From Bog-756 sp963837805 (GTDB taxonomy: Bacteria > Actinomycetota > Acidimicrobiia > Acidimicrobiales > RAAP-2): DNA of 64,000 nucleotides. The notes under the pieces are model-generated. The model had not been told where the DNA came from and ran no database searches. It saw only the letters and a list, made by a program, of their open reading frames with translations. Both the position numbers and the translations under genes were made by a program. Shown piece by piece: positions 50,021 to 58,521 of this stretch (the stretch's first letter is position 1; each line of letters starts with the position of its first letter). The stretch is from NCBI GenBank assembly GCA_963837805.1, contig CAWIOU010000024.1, positions 124,001 to 188,000 of the forward strand, given 5' to 3'.

Positions 50021-52691
50021 TCAGACGCCCGTTCCCTCGAGCGTCACGGTCACCGGTCCCTGTTCGTTGTTGCTCTTGAATGTGTACCGGCTGATCACGG
50101 GCCCAGGCACCGTCGGTCGGAAAGTCACAGTCTGGTGGAGGTAGGTGCCCGGGTCGATGGTGGTGTCCTCGGGCATGGGCACCGTGGTGGAGAACGCACC
50201 GGCGGGCGCGATTGCCCGAGTGATCACCAGGGCAATCGTTCCGTCGTTGCCCACCTCGAAGGTGACCGTGACCGATCTCCCGACTGGGACGATGCCGGCG
50301 TCGACGACGGGACTGCTCACGGCCAGGTGCGCCACCCCGGTCACCGCGCTGCCGGATACGGGCAATGTCGCCGATCCGTGGTTGCTGGCGATCCGTACTC
50401 GGGACGGGTAGGTGCCCGCCCGAGCTGGGTCGAACAGCATGGAGACGGTCAAGGTTTGCTGGGGGGACAGGACTGTCCCGACCGGGGGGAGCCCGCTCAC
50501 CGAGTAGGGCGCGGACGGGAGCCCGAAGCCGGTGAGGCGTTCCGGTCGGCTCCAGGAATTTGCGACCGTGACAGTGAGGGACTTGCCGCCCGCTCCGGTG
50601 GCCACGGTACCGAAGGCCAGCGGCTGGGCCGAGACGAGCAGTCCCGGCCGGGTGCCGTACCCCGACACCGAGACGGTGCGCACGCCGGCGCTGGTTGGGA
50701 TCGAGACGGTGGCCACCACCGGACCCGGACTTGTCGGCGCGAAGGTGATGCGCAATGGGGTGGTGGATCCGGCACCGAGTCGAGTTCCCGGTCGAGGCTG
50801 ACGAACAGAGAACACCGTGCTGCCGAGGGACGCGGTCGACGATGGGGGAGGGGTGGTCGGGCCGGCAGTTGCCGCTTCAGCCATCGTGGTCGGTGTCGCC
50901 GCGCCCGGAGCGGAGGTCGAGCTGGTCGTTGAGGTGGCCGGCCCCTCCTCGCCGCCGGCCGCCTCGTAGCCATCGGCGGTCACCGGCCCGGTGACCGTCA
51001 GTCCCCGGGTGGCCGAAGCGGACACGGTGAGGGTTCGGCTCGATCCGACGGGCACGGAGCCGAAGTCGACCGATGCTGCCTGGATGGGAGCCTTGGCCGA
51101 CGAGCCGAAGGCCAGGAGGTGTCCGTCACGCGTGCCGACGTAGATGCGGCCCTCCCAGGCCGTGGGCACCGCGAATTTGGTGGCTGTCCCGATCGGTGCC
51201 GACCACAGCAGGGGGAGTGTGCCGGACTTGGGGATCGCCGAATACGCAAGAAGCCGGCCACCATTCCCGGTGCCACCGTTGCTGTCGACGACCCACACGA
51301 GCGCCTTGCCCGCGGTCGTTCCGTCGCTGGTCACCAACGGTGATCCGGAGGTATACCCGAAATGAGCGGCGCTGGTACCGGAAGACGACAGCTTGGGGAC
51401 GCCGGTGCCGTTCAACCCGTAGCTGAGGGCACGGAGAACGCCGCCGCCACTTTCGAGCACGTACACCCAGCCACCCTGGCCCCCGTAGGCAGCGGGATGG
51501 CCCCAAACCCCGCCGAAGGGGCCGAGCGTCTGGAGGACGGCATTGCCGTGGTTGGCCCCTTGCTCGAACCCCCCCATGTCATCGGCGTCGACCAGAAAGA
51601 TCCGGCCGTCCTTGCCCACTTGGATGAGCAGATGAGGATGCTGTTTGGTGCCGAAGTGGGTGGTGGGGAGAGCCATGGGACCACCGGCGCCCAAGTCCTC
51701 GTCGTTGGCGTCGAGATTGGCGGCGTTGCTCGGCGCGAAGAACTGGGTGGGGGTGATCCTGCCATTGGATCCGACGGTCAAGGCGATGACCGACTCGGAC
51801 AATGTCTTCGGTGGTCTGTTCGAGGGAGCGGGTTGCGGCGAGATCCCGTTGCTGGTGGTCAGGACGATCCGGGACGGTTCGTCGGAGACGAGGCCACCTC
51901 CGCTCTGCCAGATCCCGGCCTGTGAGTTCTGGTTGGTGCCGATGCCCGATTCGTCGCTCCACATGGTGGTGACGGCATGGGTCGTCGTGCTGACGCCGAC
52001 CACGATGCCCGCGATAAGGGTTGAGGTCGCAGTCCGAGGCAAAGCCCATGTAAACGATGCCGTTGAGCAGGAGCAGCGCCGTCCGTTGCAGCGCATAAGC
52101 CTGATTGAAAGCGACGCCGGGGGTGTTGTAGGGGGTGCCCTTGATGGTCACCGGGAATCCCGTCGCCTCCTTGCCCGTGGTCGACGACAGTGCCTGGAGT
52201 TCCCAATGCGCATTGGCCAGTCCCCCTTTCCCTGTTTCGGTCCGAGTGGTCAGGTAGACGATGCCGGAGGTCGGATTCACCACCGGGGTGGATGTTGACC
52301 CGATGTCCGGTGTGAGGTCCGAACAGCCGATGGTCGAAGCGACGAACGGCGTGCCGAACGAGCGGGTCCACTTGATGGCGCCCGTCGTGGCGTTGATGCC
52401 GTACGCCTTCGCTTCCTCGGTGGTGATGATCGCCGTCCCGTTCACGATCAGTGGTTGCGAGTACACCGATCCGGACACTTTGGTCGAGAACAACTTTGTG
52501 AAACTCGCCGACTGCACCACCGAGGGACTCAACCCCGGCTCGTTGGCATCCCAGTTGTCGCGCAAGTTGTTGTAGCCCGCGGTGGTGACCGACGGGGTGC
52601 CGCTGGCCTGGGCGATCAGCACGGTCGCGGACACTCCAGCCGCGGCGACGAGAACGGCCAGTACCCCTGCTATTACATGCCGTCGTCGCAA
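50021..52691 (-). CDS. Secreted PQQ-like beta-propeller protein with Ig-like C-terminal domains (frameshifted)
   Basis: About 890 residues if repaired. The start TTG 52691 has a good ribosome-binding site (GGAGG) and a signal peptide (RRRHVIAGVLAVLVAAAGVS). A propeller with PQQ-like repeats follows (VYSQPLIVNGTAIITTEEAK, STSTPVVNPTSGIVYLTTRT, LLIQVGKDGRIFLVDADDMG, GRIYVGTRDGHLLAFGSSAK). After a Ser/Thr/Pro linker come two or three Ig-like (ASH/choice-of-anchor type) domains with SVDFGSVPVGSSRTLTVSAS and DAGIVPVGRSVTVTFEVGND. One extra base near 52007 breaks the frame after DCDLNPYR. No catalytic residues of true quinoproteins could be confirmed, so it may be a surface binding protein. An excellent palindrome lies 37 bp upstream. 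Confidence 0.78.
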
Positions 52692-52727
52692 GACGCCTCC
52701 GGGTCTTCCCCCAGGTCGGTCACAAAA

Positions 52728-52746
52728 TCCTATCAGGTTGATAGGA
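52728..52746. promoter_or_regulatory. 19-bp palindrome upstream of the beta-propeller gene
   Basis: TCCTATCA-GGT-TGATAGGA has perfect 8-bp arms around 3 bp. It ends 37 bp before the TTG start at 52691, in an AT-richer stretch where a promoter is expected. It is a strong operator candidate; no second copy was seen in the window. Confidence 0.55.
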
Positions 52747-53295
52747 AATAGTCCCCATAGGGACGCCGCATGGTCTGATCCCCTCGGCCTTCTCGCGGGA
52801 CCTGCCGCGCTGAGAACCTTCGGGCTCGAGGTGATCGATGCGTTGCTCACCGTATGGTCGTCGGTCAGGGCCCGGGCGCCTCACGAAAATCCGAGCAGAA
52901 CGCTCGGCCGCGCGCTGACAGCGTCGTCGGTCGCTGACGTGGTGGCTGTGGCGTGTGATGCGACGGTGGCCATTGCCTCGGTCGACTGCACCACGCGGGC
53001 GGACGTCATCCATTACCGCATGCCATTCTGGTTTCGCCATCGCTCCGAAGTCCGTGTTGGTTCAATTCCGGGACATGATATGTCGCGCTTCGAGCCCGAT
53101 CGAGGGTGAACAGCTGACGACAACGGATGTATTCCATTTGGGTGACCTTCTCCCCACCGTGCGTGATGATCGGAGCCTGCCGCAGGTCCAGATTCATGAT
53201 GTCGAAGTGAATCGAAGGCCCAACAGGCATGAACGATTCGTTATCAGAGCGTTCACATTTAGGTCGACTCTGTTCACTCACACCCCTATTTGAGC
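52747..53295. other. Divergent intergenic region, no gene recognised
   Basis: Between the beta-propeller gene (minus) and the glycosyltransferase gene (plus) lies more than 800 bp without a recognisable gene. The part up to 53295 has short frames in several phases, none with family features; the part after that is the duplicated leader described at 53296. Confidence 0.45.
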
Positions 53296-53375
53296 GCGTC
53301 GCGAGACGGCGCCTGCACCCTCCGTGGTCATGGTTGCACGACAACTGCGACCGCGTCATGCTGCAGATGCGGGAG
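53296..53375 (+). repeat. Leader block A, duplicated at 59928
   Basis: This 80-bp block is matched without gaps by 59928-60007; counted by eye about 57 positions agree, including the uninterrupted words GCGAGAC, CTCCGTG, GTTGCA and GCGTCATGCTGCAG. Further down, 53490-53507 (GTCGGAGGAGGCTGTCCA) is identical to 60178-60195 and forms the ribosome-binding region of the glycosyltransferase gene at 53510. The two leaders differ in the length between these parts. Confidence 0.7.
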
Positions 53376-53509
53376 GCGGGCATCGACCAAGAGTGGCGGA
53401 ATTAATCGAAGGATCATCCAGGTAACAACACGGAGAATCGAAACTCCTGCGGTGTCGGGGAGAGCGGTTGCCTGGGGGGGACAAGCAATGTCGGAGGAGG
53501 CTGTCCACC

Positions 53510-54283
53510 ATGGAAATACGTGCTTCTGCACACCAAGAGGCGGTGAAGGCCGTGCCGTTGCTCGATTGCGACCTGGTCATCCCGGCGCTCAATGAGGAGG
53601 CGCGGATCGGCGACGCCATCGCCTCGCTCCACGAGACCAACACGGCGGCTGGCCTCAACGTCCGCTACATCGTGGTGGACAACGGATGCGTCGATGCGAC
53701 CGCCGAGATCGTCGACGCCGTCCACGGCCTGGACGTGCCCATCGACTTCATGAGTTGCCAGACCAGGGGCAAGGGTGCTGCCGTCCGGGCCGGCATCAAA
53801 CGGTGCAGCGCGCCGTACGTCGGGTATTGCGACGCCGATCGGTCCACCCCTCCATCGTCGGTCGAGCGGGGCGTGAAGCTTCTTCGCTCGGGTTGGGAGG
53901 TGGTCATCGGCTCCCGAAGGTGCGCCGGCGCCGAGTACATGGTGTCCCAGTCGACCACCCGCCGGCTGGGAAGCTTCGCATTTCATGCCATGGCCACCCG
54001 GATGACCGGCCCCATGTCGGACACCCAGTGCGGATTCAAGCTCTTCACCGCTCCGGCGGCCCGGGCGCTCTTCGACGCCACCACTCTGAACGGGTTCGCA
54101 TTCGACGTGGAGTTGCTGGCCCTAGCCCGCAAGGCCGACTTGCGGATGATCGAGCTCCCCATCAAGTGGAGCGAGAGCGAGGGTTCGACCTTCCGGCCGA
54201 TCCACGACGGCCTCCGCTCCTTCGGTGAGCTCCGGGCCGCCCGCCGGTCGTTGACAACGATAACCGCGTCCATCGGGCCGTGA
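53510..54283 (+). CDS. Glycosyltransferase family 2 (dolichyl-phosphate glucosyltransferase-like)
   Basis: A 257-residue GT-A fold glycosyltransferase resembling Alg5/DPM-type enzymes that load a sugar onto a polyprenyl phosphate. It has LVIPALNEEARIGDAIASL, YIVVDNGCVDATAEIVDAV (usual D-G-S-x-D-x-T), RGKGAAVRAGIKRCSAPYVG, the D-x-D motif in YCDADRSTPPSSVE, VIGSRRCAGAEY and MSDTQCGFKLFTAPAARAL. No membrane helices. ATG 53510 follows GGAGGAGG by 9 bp. It overlaps the next gene (GTGA). Role: probably the first glycosyl transfer of a surface polysaccharide. Confidence 0.88.
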   Translation: MEIRASAHQEAVKAVPLLDCDLVIPALNEEARIGDAIASLHETNTAAGLNVRYIVVDNGCVDATAEIVDAVHGLDVPIDFMSCQTRGKGAAVRAGIKRCSAPYVGYCDADRSTPPSSVERGVKLLRSGWEVVIGSRRCAGAEYMVSQSTTRRLGSFAFHAMATRMTGPMSDTQCGFKLFTAPAARALFDATTLNGFAFDVELLALARKADLRMIELPIKWSESEGSTFRPIHDGLRSFGELRAARRSLTTITASIGP

Positions 54284-55773
54284 GGCGAAACGGACCCAGC
54301 CGATCGCTGCTGGTCCTTACCAATTGGCGAGACGGCAGGCATCCCGACGCAGGCGGCGCAGAAGAGGTCTGCGAACAACTGGCCCGGTGTTTGTCCAACC
54401 GCGAATGGGAGGTGGTGCTCCTCACCTCGGCGGTGGGCGGCCAGGCCCCGACCGAGACGAAGGACGGGTTCCGGATCATCCGGAAGGGAAGCAGGTTCAC
54501 CGTCTACCCCTGGACGCTGTTGTGGATCCTCAGGAATCGCAGGTCGGTCCGAGCCGTCATTGACTCGCAGAACGGGATTCCCTTCTTCACACCCTTGGTC
54601 GTGGGCAAGAGGACCCCGGTCCTCTTGTTACTGCACCACGTTCACCGCCGGCTGTTCATCCACTACTTCTCGCCGTTCACGGCACGTATTGGGCGGTGGC
54701 TCGAAAGCACCGGTACCAGAATGGTCTACGGCGACCGGGCAGTGATCGCCGTCTCGCCGTCGACCCGCAAGGGAGCCCGGCGCGACTTCAAGCTTCGAGG
54801 GGAGATTTTCGTCGTACCACCGGGGTGCAAGGCGGTCGGGACGGAGCCCCCAGGCACACGCCTCCGTTGTAGGCACGAGCGGATCGTCTGGGTGGGCAGG
54901 CTGGTCCCCCAGAAACGGATCGGCATGATCCTCGACGCCATGCCTGGGCTCCTCGCCGAGTTCCCGCGGCTCGACCTCCACCTGATCGGCGACGGTCCCG
55001 AGCGGGGATCCTTGATGGAGCGCGTCGGACGTCTTGGTCTGGCCGACCAGGTGGTGTTCCACGGATCGATGGAAGCCACGGCCCGGGACGAGTTGGTCCG
55101 CTCTGCCTGGTTGAGCGTGACCGCATCCGAGAGCGAGGGTTGGGGTCCCGGGGTGATCGAAGCCAATGCGCAGGGTGTGCCCGTTCTGGCCTACCGTCGG
55201 CCCGGACTCCGGGATTCGATTCGCCACCTGGACACCGGATGGCTGATCGAAGAGGGCGAGCCCCTGGGCCCGGCTGTGGCCGAAGCGCTGACCAGGTTGG
55301 CCGACCCGAAATTCGCCGAGGACATTGGGGTCCGGGCCCAGCGATGGATCGCACGCTTCACTTGGGACGAGATGGCCATGCAGGTGCTCGACATCCTGTC
55401 GGCCGAGGAGGGTCGCCTCAGGCATCGCGGCGACGACCGTCGGGCTCACACTGACCTCTCGACCGTTGCCGTCGTCCCGTTCGAGTTCCTTCCGGACAAC
55501 GAGACGCTGCGCTTCCGACCCACCGACCGGTCGCTCGTCGGTGCCGACGGGCTGGTAGTGCTCCTCCGCGGCACCGACACCGAGACGGCCCGCACGGCAT
55601 TGTGGCGGGCCGGTCTGTCCGAGTCCACGGCCAACCATCCGAAGGTGCGCACGCTGGTGGCCCGACCGAGTCATCTGGTTTCCCTCGATGACACCATGGT
55701 GGGTGCGTCGGCCCTTTCACCGGTCTGCGACGCACCGCGGCCGGCTGCGACCCACCAGGACGAGGGCCGTTGA
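54280..55773 (+). CDS. Glycosyltransferase family 4 with C-terminal extension
   Basis: A 497-residue GT-B fold glycosyltransferase. The N-domain begins LLVLTNWRDGRHPDAGGAEE with the nucleotide-sugar G-G-A-E loop. The C-domain has RIVWVGRLVPQKRIGMILDA, LHLIGDGPERGSLMERVGRL and SESEGWGPGVIEANAQGVPV, the E-x(7)-E region of GT4 retaining enzymes. Residues about 385-497 are an extra domain not needed for GT4 activity; a stretch RPTDRSLVGADGLVVLLRGT weakly recalls the end of a GGDEF domain with the active loop lost (G-A-D-G-L). That reading is tentative. Coupled by GTGA overlap to the GT2 gene upstream. Confidence 0.87.
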   Translation: MRRNGPSRSLLVLTNWRDGRHPDAGGAEEVCEQLARCLSNREWEVVLLTSAVGGQAPTETKDGFRIIRKGSRFTVYPWTLLWILRNRRSVRAVIDSQNGIPFFTPLVVGKRTPVLLLLHHVHRRLFIHYFSPFTARIGRWLESTGTRMVYGDRAVIAVSPSTRKGARRDFKLRGEIFVVPPGCKAVGTEPPGTRLRCRHERIVWVGRLVPQKRIGMILDAMPGLLAEFPRLDLHLIGDGPERGSLMERVGRLGLADQVVFHGSMEATARDELVRSAWLSVTASESEGWGPGVIEANAQGVPVLAYRRPGLRDSIRHLDTGWLIEEGEPLGPAVAEALTRLADPKFAEDIGVRAQRWIARFTWDEMAMQVLDILSAEEGRLRHRGDDRRAHTDLSTVAVVPFEFLPDNETLRFRPTDRSLVGADGLVVLLRGTDTETARTALWRAGLSESTANHPKVRTLVARPSHLVSLDDTMVGASALSPVCDAPRPAATHQDEGR

Positions 55774-55774
55774 G

Positions 55775-56005
55775 GTGGCGGCGATGACCGTGACCAGTCC
55801 CCTCGATCCCGAACGACAGCAGTTTGGCGACGCCGGAGCGGAAGTCCGATTCCTCGAGCCACCCGACCAGGTCCGCGATGCCAACCTGAGTTACTCGACA
55901 CAAGCCGCTATCGGGCGCCTGCCGTTATCGTCTCAGCACGAACGGGTGGTGATGAGTGTCGACTGGCTCTTGAAATATGCACTCAACACCGAGCCGCCAC
56001 ACTGA
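55775..56005 (+). CDS. Small hypothetical protein after the GT4 gene (possibly truncated)
   Basis: A frame of about 76 residues from GTG 55775 (or ATG 55784, MTVTSPLDPERQQFGDAGAE), 1 bp after the GT4 stop. Its 3' end overlaps the convergent hydrolase-like gene by 73 bp, which is unusual for a real pair. Codon bias is normal at the start and weak at the end, so it may be the 5' stub of a gene truncated at the junction. No family recognised. Confidence 0.35.
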   Translation: MAAMTVTSPLDPERQQFGDAGAEVRFLEPPDQVRDANLSYSTQAAIGRLPLSSQHERVVMSVDWLLKYALNTEPPH

Positions 56006-58155
56006 ACGCTCCAGCTGGGCCCGCTCGGCTGCATGATCTGAGTGTTGCCGCCATCGCCGGGTTGACCCACCCCGACCCAGTAGTTGAGCCCTTGAACGTC
56101 GTATGACTCAAAAGCGTTGTACTCGTCCTCGAGGACGTTCGCCTTTTGTTGGCTCGTGATCTCGGCGCAGTTTGACCCACTGCTGGGGTCACAATTGCTA
56201 TAGCCCGCCTCTCCGATGAGTATGGGGACCGGATTGGTGTTCCCCCGAGCAGCTTGTTGGTCGCTGACGATGTCGCCAAGCTGCGTCGACCACGCCGAGG
56301 CGGCGTCGCTCGCGTAGGTCGGATCGCACGATCCGCTGCCTCCGTTGCACGGCACAAAGTTCTCGTCGGGATAGCTGTCTATGGTGAGGTAGCCCAGCGT
56401 GTCAATGGTGCTCTGCTCCAATGCTCCACCGGTCTCGGCAAAGGATTCACTGAGGGATCGAACGCCGGTAATCACGCCGTTGATACCCGCCGCCGTCAGT
56501 GCCGTGTTCGCAGTGGTGGTGACATCCACGAGGAACTGATTGAAATCGGGCACAGCAACGGCATGGTTACCTTCATAGGTCCACCCGGCGCCGTAATTGT
56601 CGTCCCAATAGGGAGCGTTCTCTGCCTCTGGGTTGGCGTCAAGAACGTCTCCCGGCTCGAACATCCTGCTGTTCTGTGTGATCCAGGAGGACTCGGTGGA
56701 CAGATACTGTTCCAAGCACGGGGACCCGCCATCGCCGGCCTGCGGGGAACCCGGGGTAACCCCTCTGTATTGGAGCTGGCTTTTGGGAGTGCAGTCCGCA
56801 GGGATGGTGACGCCCCAGTCGCCTTCCCAGAAGTTCGGGTGGACCCTCCACCAGATGTGTTTGCCAGCAGCATGGATTGTTGCTGCCCACTCGGCCTCGT
56901 AAGCGGGAAAGTCCATCTGAGAGTCGACAGTTATGAAGCGTGATCCTAGGGTTGCCAGTTCGCCGACGATCTCACCTATCTGTGAGGACGGAGAGCAAAC
57001 ATCACTTCCACTGGGAGCATCGCAGGTGAGTGAGTGACTGTCCTGAGATTCTTTCATCGTGTCGACCGAGGACATGAACTCGGTGAGAGGGGTGCAGGCG
57101 GTCGAAGACGCCCCGTTGGAAGGATCGCCCGAGTAACTTGCTCGCCAATAGTAGGTGCCGCCAGCTTTGAGATTCACGGCGTTCGAAGGTGGGACGCTCC
57201 CATTGACGACGTTAACTGTACCTGCGGAGGCGATGAGTTTCGAGCAGCTGTTGTCGCTATAGACAGCGTACGAAACTGTTCCCTTTGCGGTCGATACGTC
57301 GGCTGCGGAGATCGAAGCGGCATCAGATTCCTGCCAGCCATTGGAGTTGGTCCCCGACTTCACGGAGTTGGTCACGGCGGTGTTCTCCACCCCGCTCGGA
57401 GGTGTGGTGGTGGAAGGAGACGTTGGTGGGGGCGATGACGAGGCTGGGTAAGTGATCGACAACTGAGGCGGACGCGCGCTTCGACTGCTTCCGAAGTCGA
57501 GGTTCGCCACCAGGGATGTCTGAAGTCCGAGGTTGAGATCCTGTCCAGGGGTGATTGCGCTCAGAACGTTGAGCGTGACGCTGGTACCGGCCTTGATCGG
57601 GCCAGTAGATGTGAGAGTCGCACTGGCCATTGACGGTGCACTTCTGTACGTCAGCGTGGAAGCCGACCACGAATCGTTGGACACCACGTGTACTGCTAGC
57701 CCCGCTGGGCCGGCTGATTGAGCATAGAGATGAAGAACGGCGCCCACCGGAGAGGTTGGCGACTTTGGAATGGCAAAGCGTAGGTAGCCGTTCTTGGCTG
57801 GGCGGGCGCTGAGACGGATCAGAGTATTGGGCTCCCCGGTGGAGTTGGGAGCCAGGTTGGTCACGAACGTGTCGGCGCTGGGTGCGAGCACAACCGTTGT
57901 TGAGCTTCCCGCCACAGCCGCTGGTGCGGCAAAGCCGGACGTGACTGCGTACATCGATGCCCCGATGAGGGCAGCCGCGCAGAGTAGACCGATGAGAGAC
58001 CGATGATCGGCGCTACCGGGAGCTCTTCGCCCGCCGTGACTGCCGGGTACCCGAAGTGGGCCGATTTTCTTGGTGTCCCGCTCGAGGAAATGACGACGGG
58101 TAGCCCGCCGCTTCCTGAAATGATGATCAGGAGGCCCGCCGGGCACAGTTCCCAT
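55933..58155 (-). CDS. Large secreted protein: DNRLRE-type domain plus putative glycoside-hydrolase domain
   Basis: About 740 residues from ATG 58155 (a TTG at 58197 is also in frame). A hydrophobic segment, SLIGLLCAAALIGASMYAVT, follows a 50-residue basic N-terminus, suggesting export. Residues about 85-230 look like a DNRLRE/CBM-type beta domain (SADTFVTNLAPNSTGEPNTL, LRFAIPKSPTSPVGAVLHLY). A Pro/Thr linker and an Ig-like region with several Cys follow. Residues about 370-740 resemble a (beta/alpha)8 glycoside hydrolase: FITVDSQMDFPAYEAEWAAT, GDVLDANPEAENAPYWDDNY, TIDSYPDENFVPC and ILIGEAGYSNCDP. Glu in N-P-E-A-E and in G-E-A-G-Y could be the acid/base and nucleophile of a clan GH-A type enzyme; this is inference. 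The last domain is paralogous to the protein at 58522. Confidence 0.78.
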   Translation of the reverse strand: MGTVPGGPPDHHFRKRRATRRHFLERDTKKIGPLRVPGSHGGRRAPGSADHRSLIGLLCAAALIGASMYAVTSGFAAPAAVAGSSTTVVLAPSADTFVTNLAPNSTGEPNTLIRLSARPAKNGYLRFAIPKSPTSPVGAVLHLYAQSAGPAGLAVHVVSNDSWSASTLTYRSAPSMASATLTSTGPIKAGTSVTLNVLSAITPGQDLNLGLQTSLVANLDFGSSRSARPPQLSITYPASSSPPPTSPSTTTPPSGVENTAVTNSVKSGTNSNGWQESDAASISAADVSTAKGTVSYAVYSDNSCSKLIASAGTVNVVNGSVPPSNAVNLKAGGTYYWRASYSGDPSNGASSTACTPLTEFMSSVDTMKESQDSHSLTCDAPSGSDVCSPSSQIGEIVGELATLGSRFITVDSQMDFPAYEAEWAATIHAAGKHIWWRVHPNFWEGDWGVTIPADCTPKSQLQYRGVTPGSPQAGDGGSPCLEQYLSTESSWITQNSRMFEPGDVLDANPEAENAPYWDDNYGAGWTYEGNHAVAVPDFNQFLVDVTTTANTALTAAGINGVITGVRSLSESFAETGGALEQSTIDTLGYLTIDSYPDENFVPCNGGSGSCDPTYASDAASAWSTQLGDIVSDQQAARGNTNPVPILIGEAGYSNCDPSSGSNCAEITSQQKANVLEDEYNAFESYDVQGLNYWVGVGQPGDGGNTQIMQPSGPSWSVQCGGSVLSAYFKSQSTLITTRSC

Positions 58156-58521
58156 GGTTCGGTATCGGCAGAAATGCGCCTCCACTTGAGCAACCAACCA
58201 CGGGAGGGTCCAGTGGCCAGTGCCCGATCCGAGGAGGCGGGCTTGCTGTTCCCCCAGGTCACGGGACGCCTGGTGTGCAAAAGACGGCTGGTGATTCGGC
58301 TTTCGACGACTGACCGAGCAGCGATGCCATGGTGTCCGTCGCCCATAGGCCCATCGCGCCTATCGACACGCAGAGCTGGACCAGTCGGTCGACATGCTCC
58401 TCGGGGGCTGAGCAGCCGTGCTCTGATTTCGGCCTCGGTTCATGCTCGGTTCGGTGATCTTCACTGGACGTTTTGCCTACGTGTTCGGTCCAGGTCGACC
58501 CATCCCGGCGCCATGAATCGG
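58156..58521. other. Spacer between the two secreted-protein genes, with an inverted repeat
   Basis: These 366 bp hold no recognisable gene. An inverted repeat, ATAGGC-N7-GCCTAT, lies at 58345-58363, downstream of the gene at 58522 and upstream of the one at 58155; it could be a weak terminator or an operator for the second gene. Confidence 0.4.

Noticed and set aside
53296..53509. Cyclic-di-GMP or ydaO-type riboswitch in the glycosyltransferase leader
   Set aside because: The conserved cores of these riboswitches were not found; only the duplication of the leader is supported.
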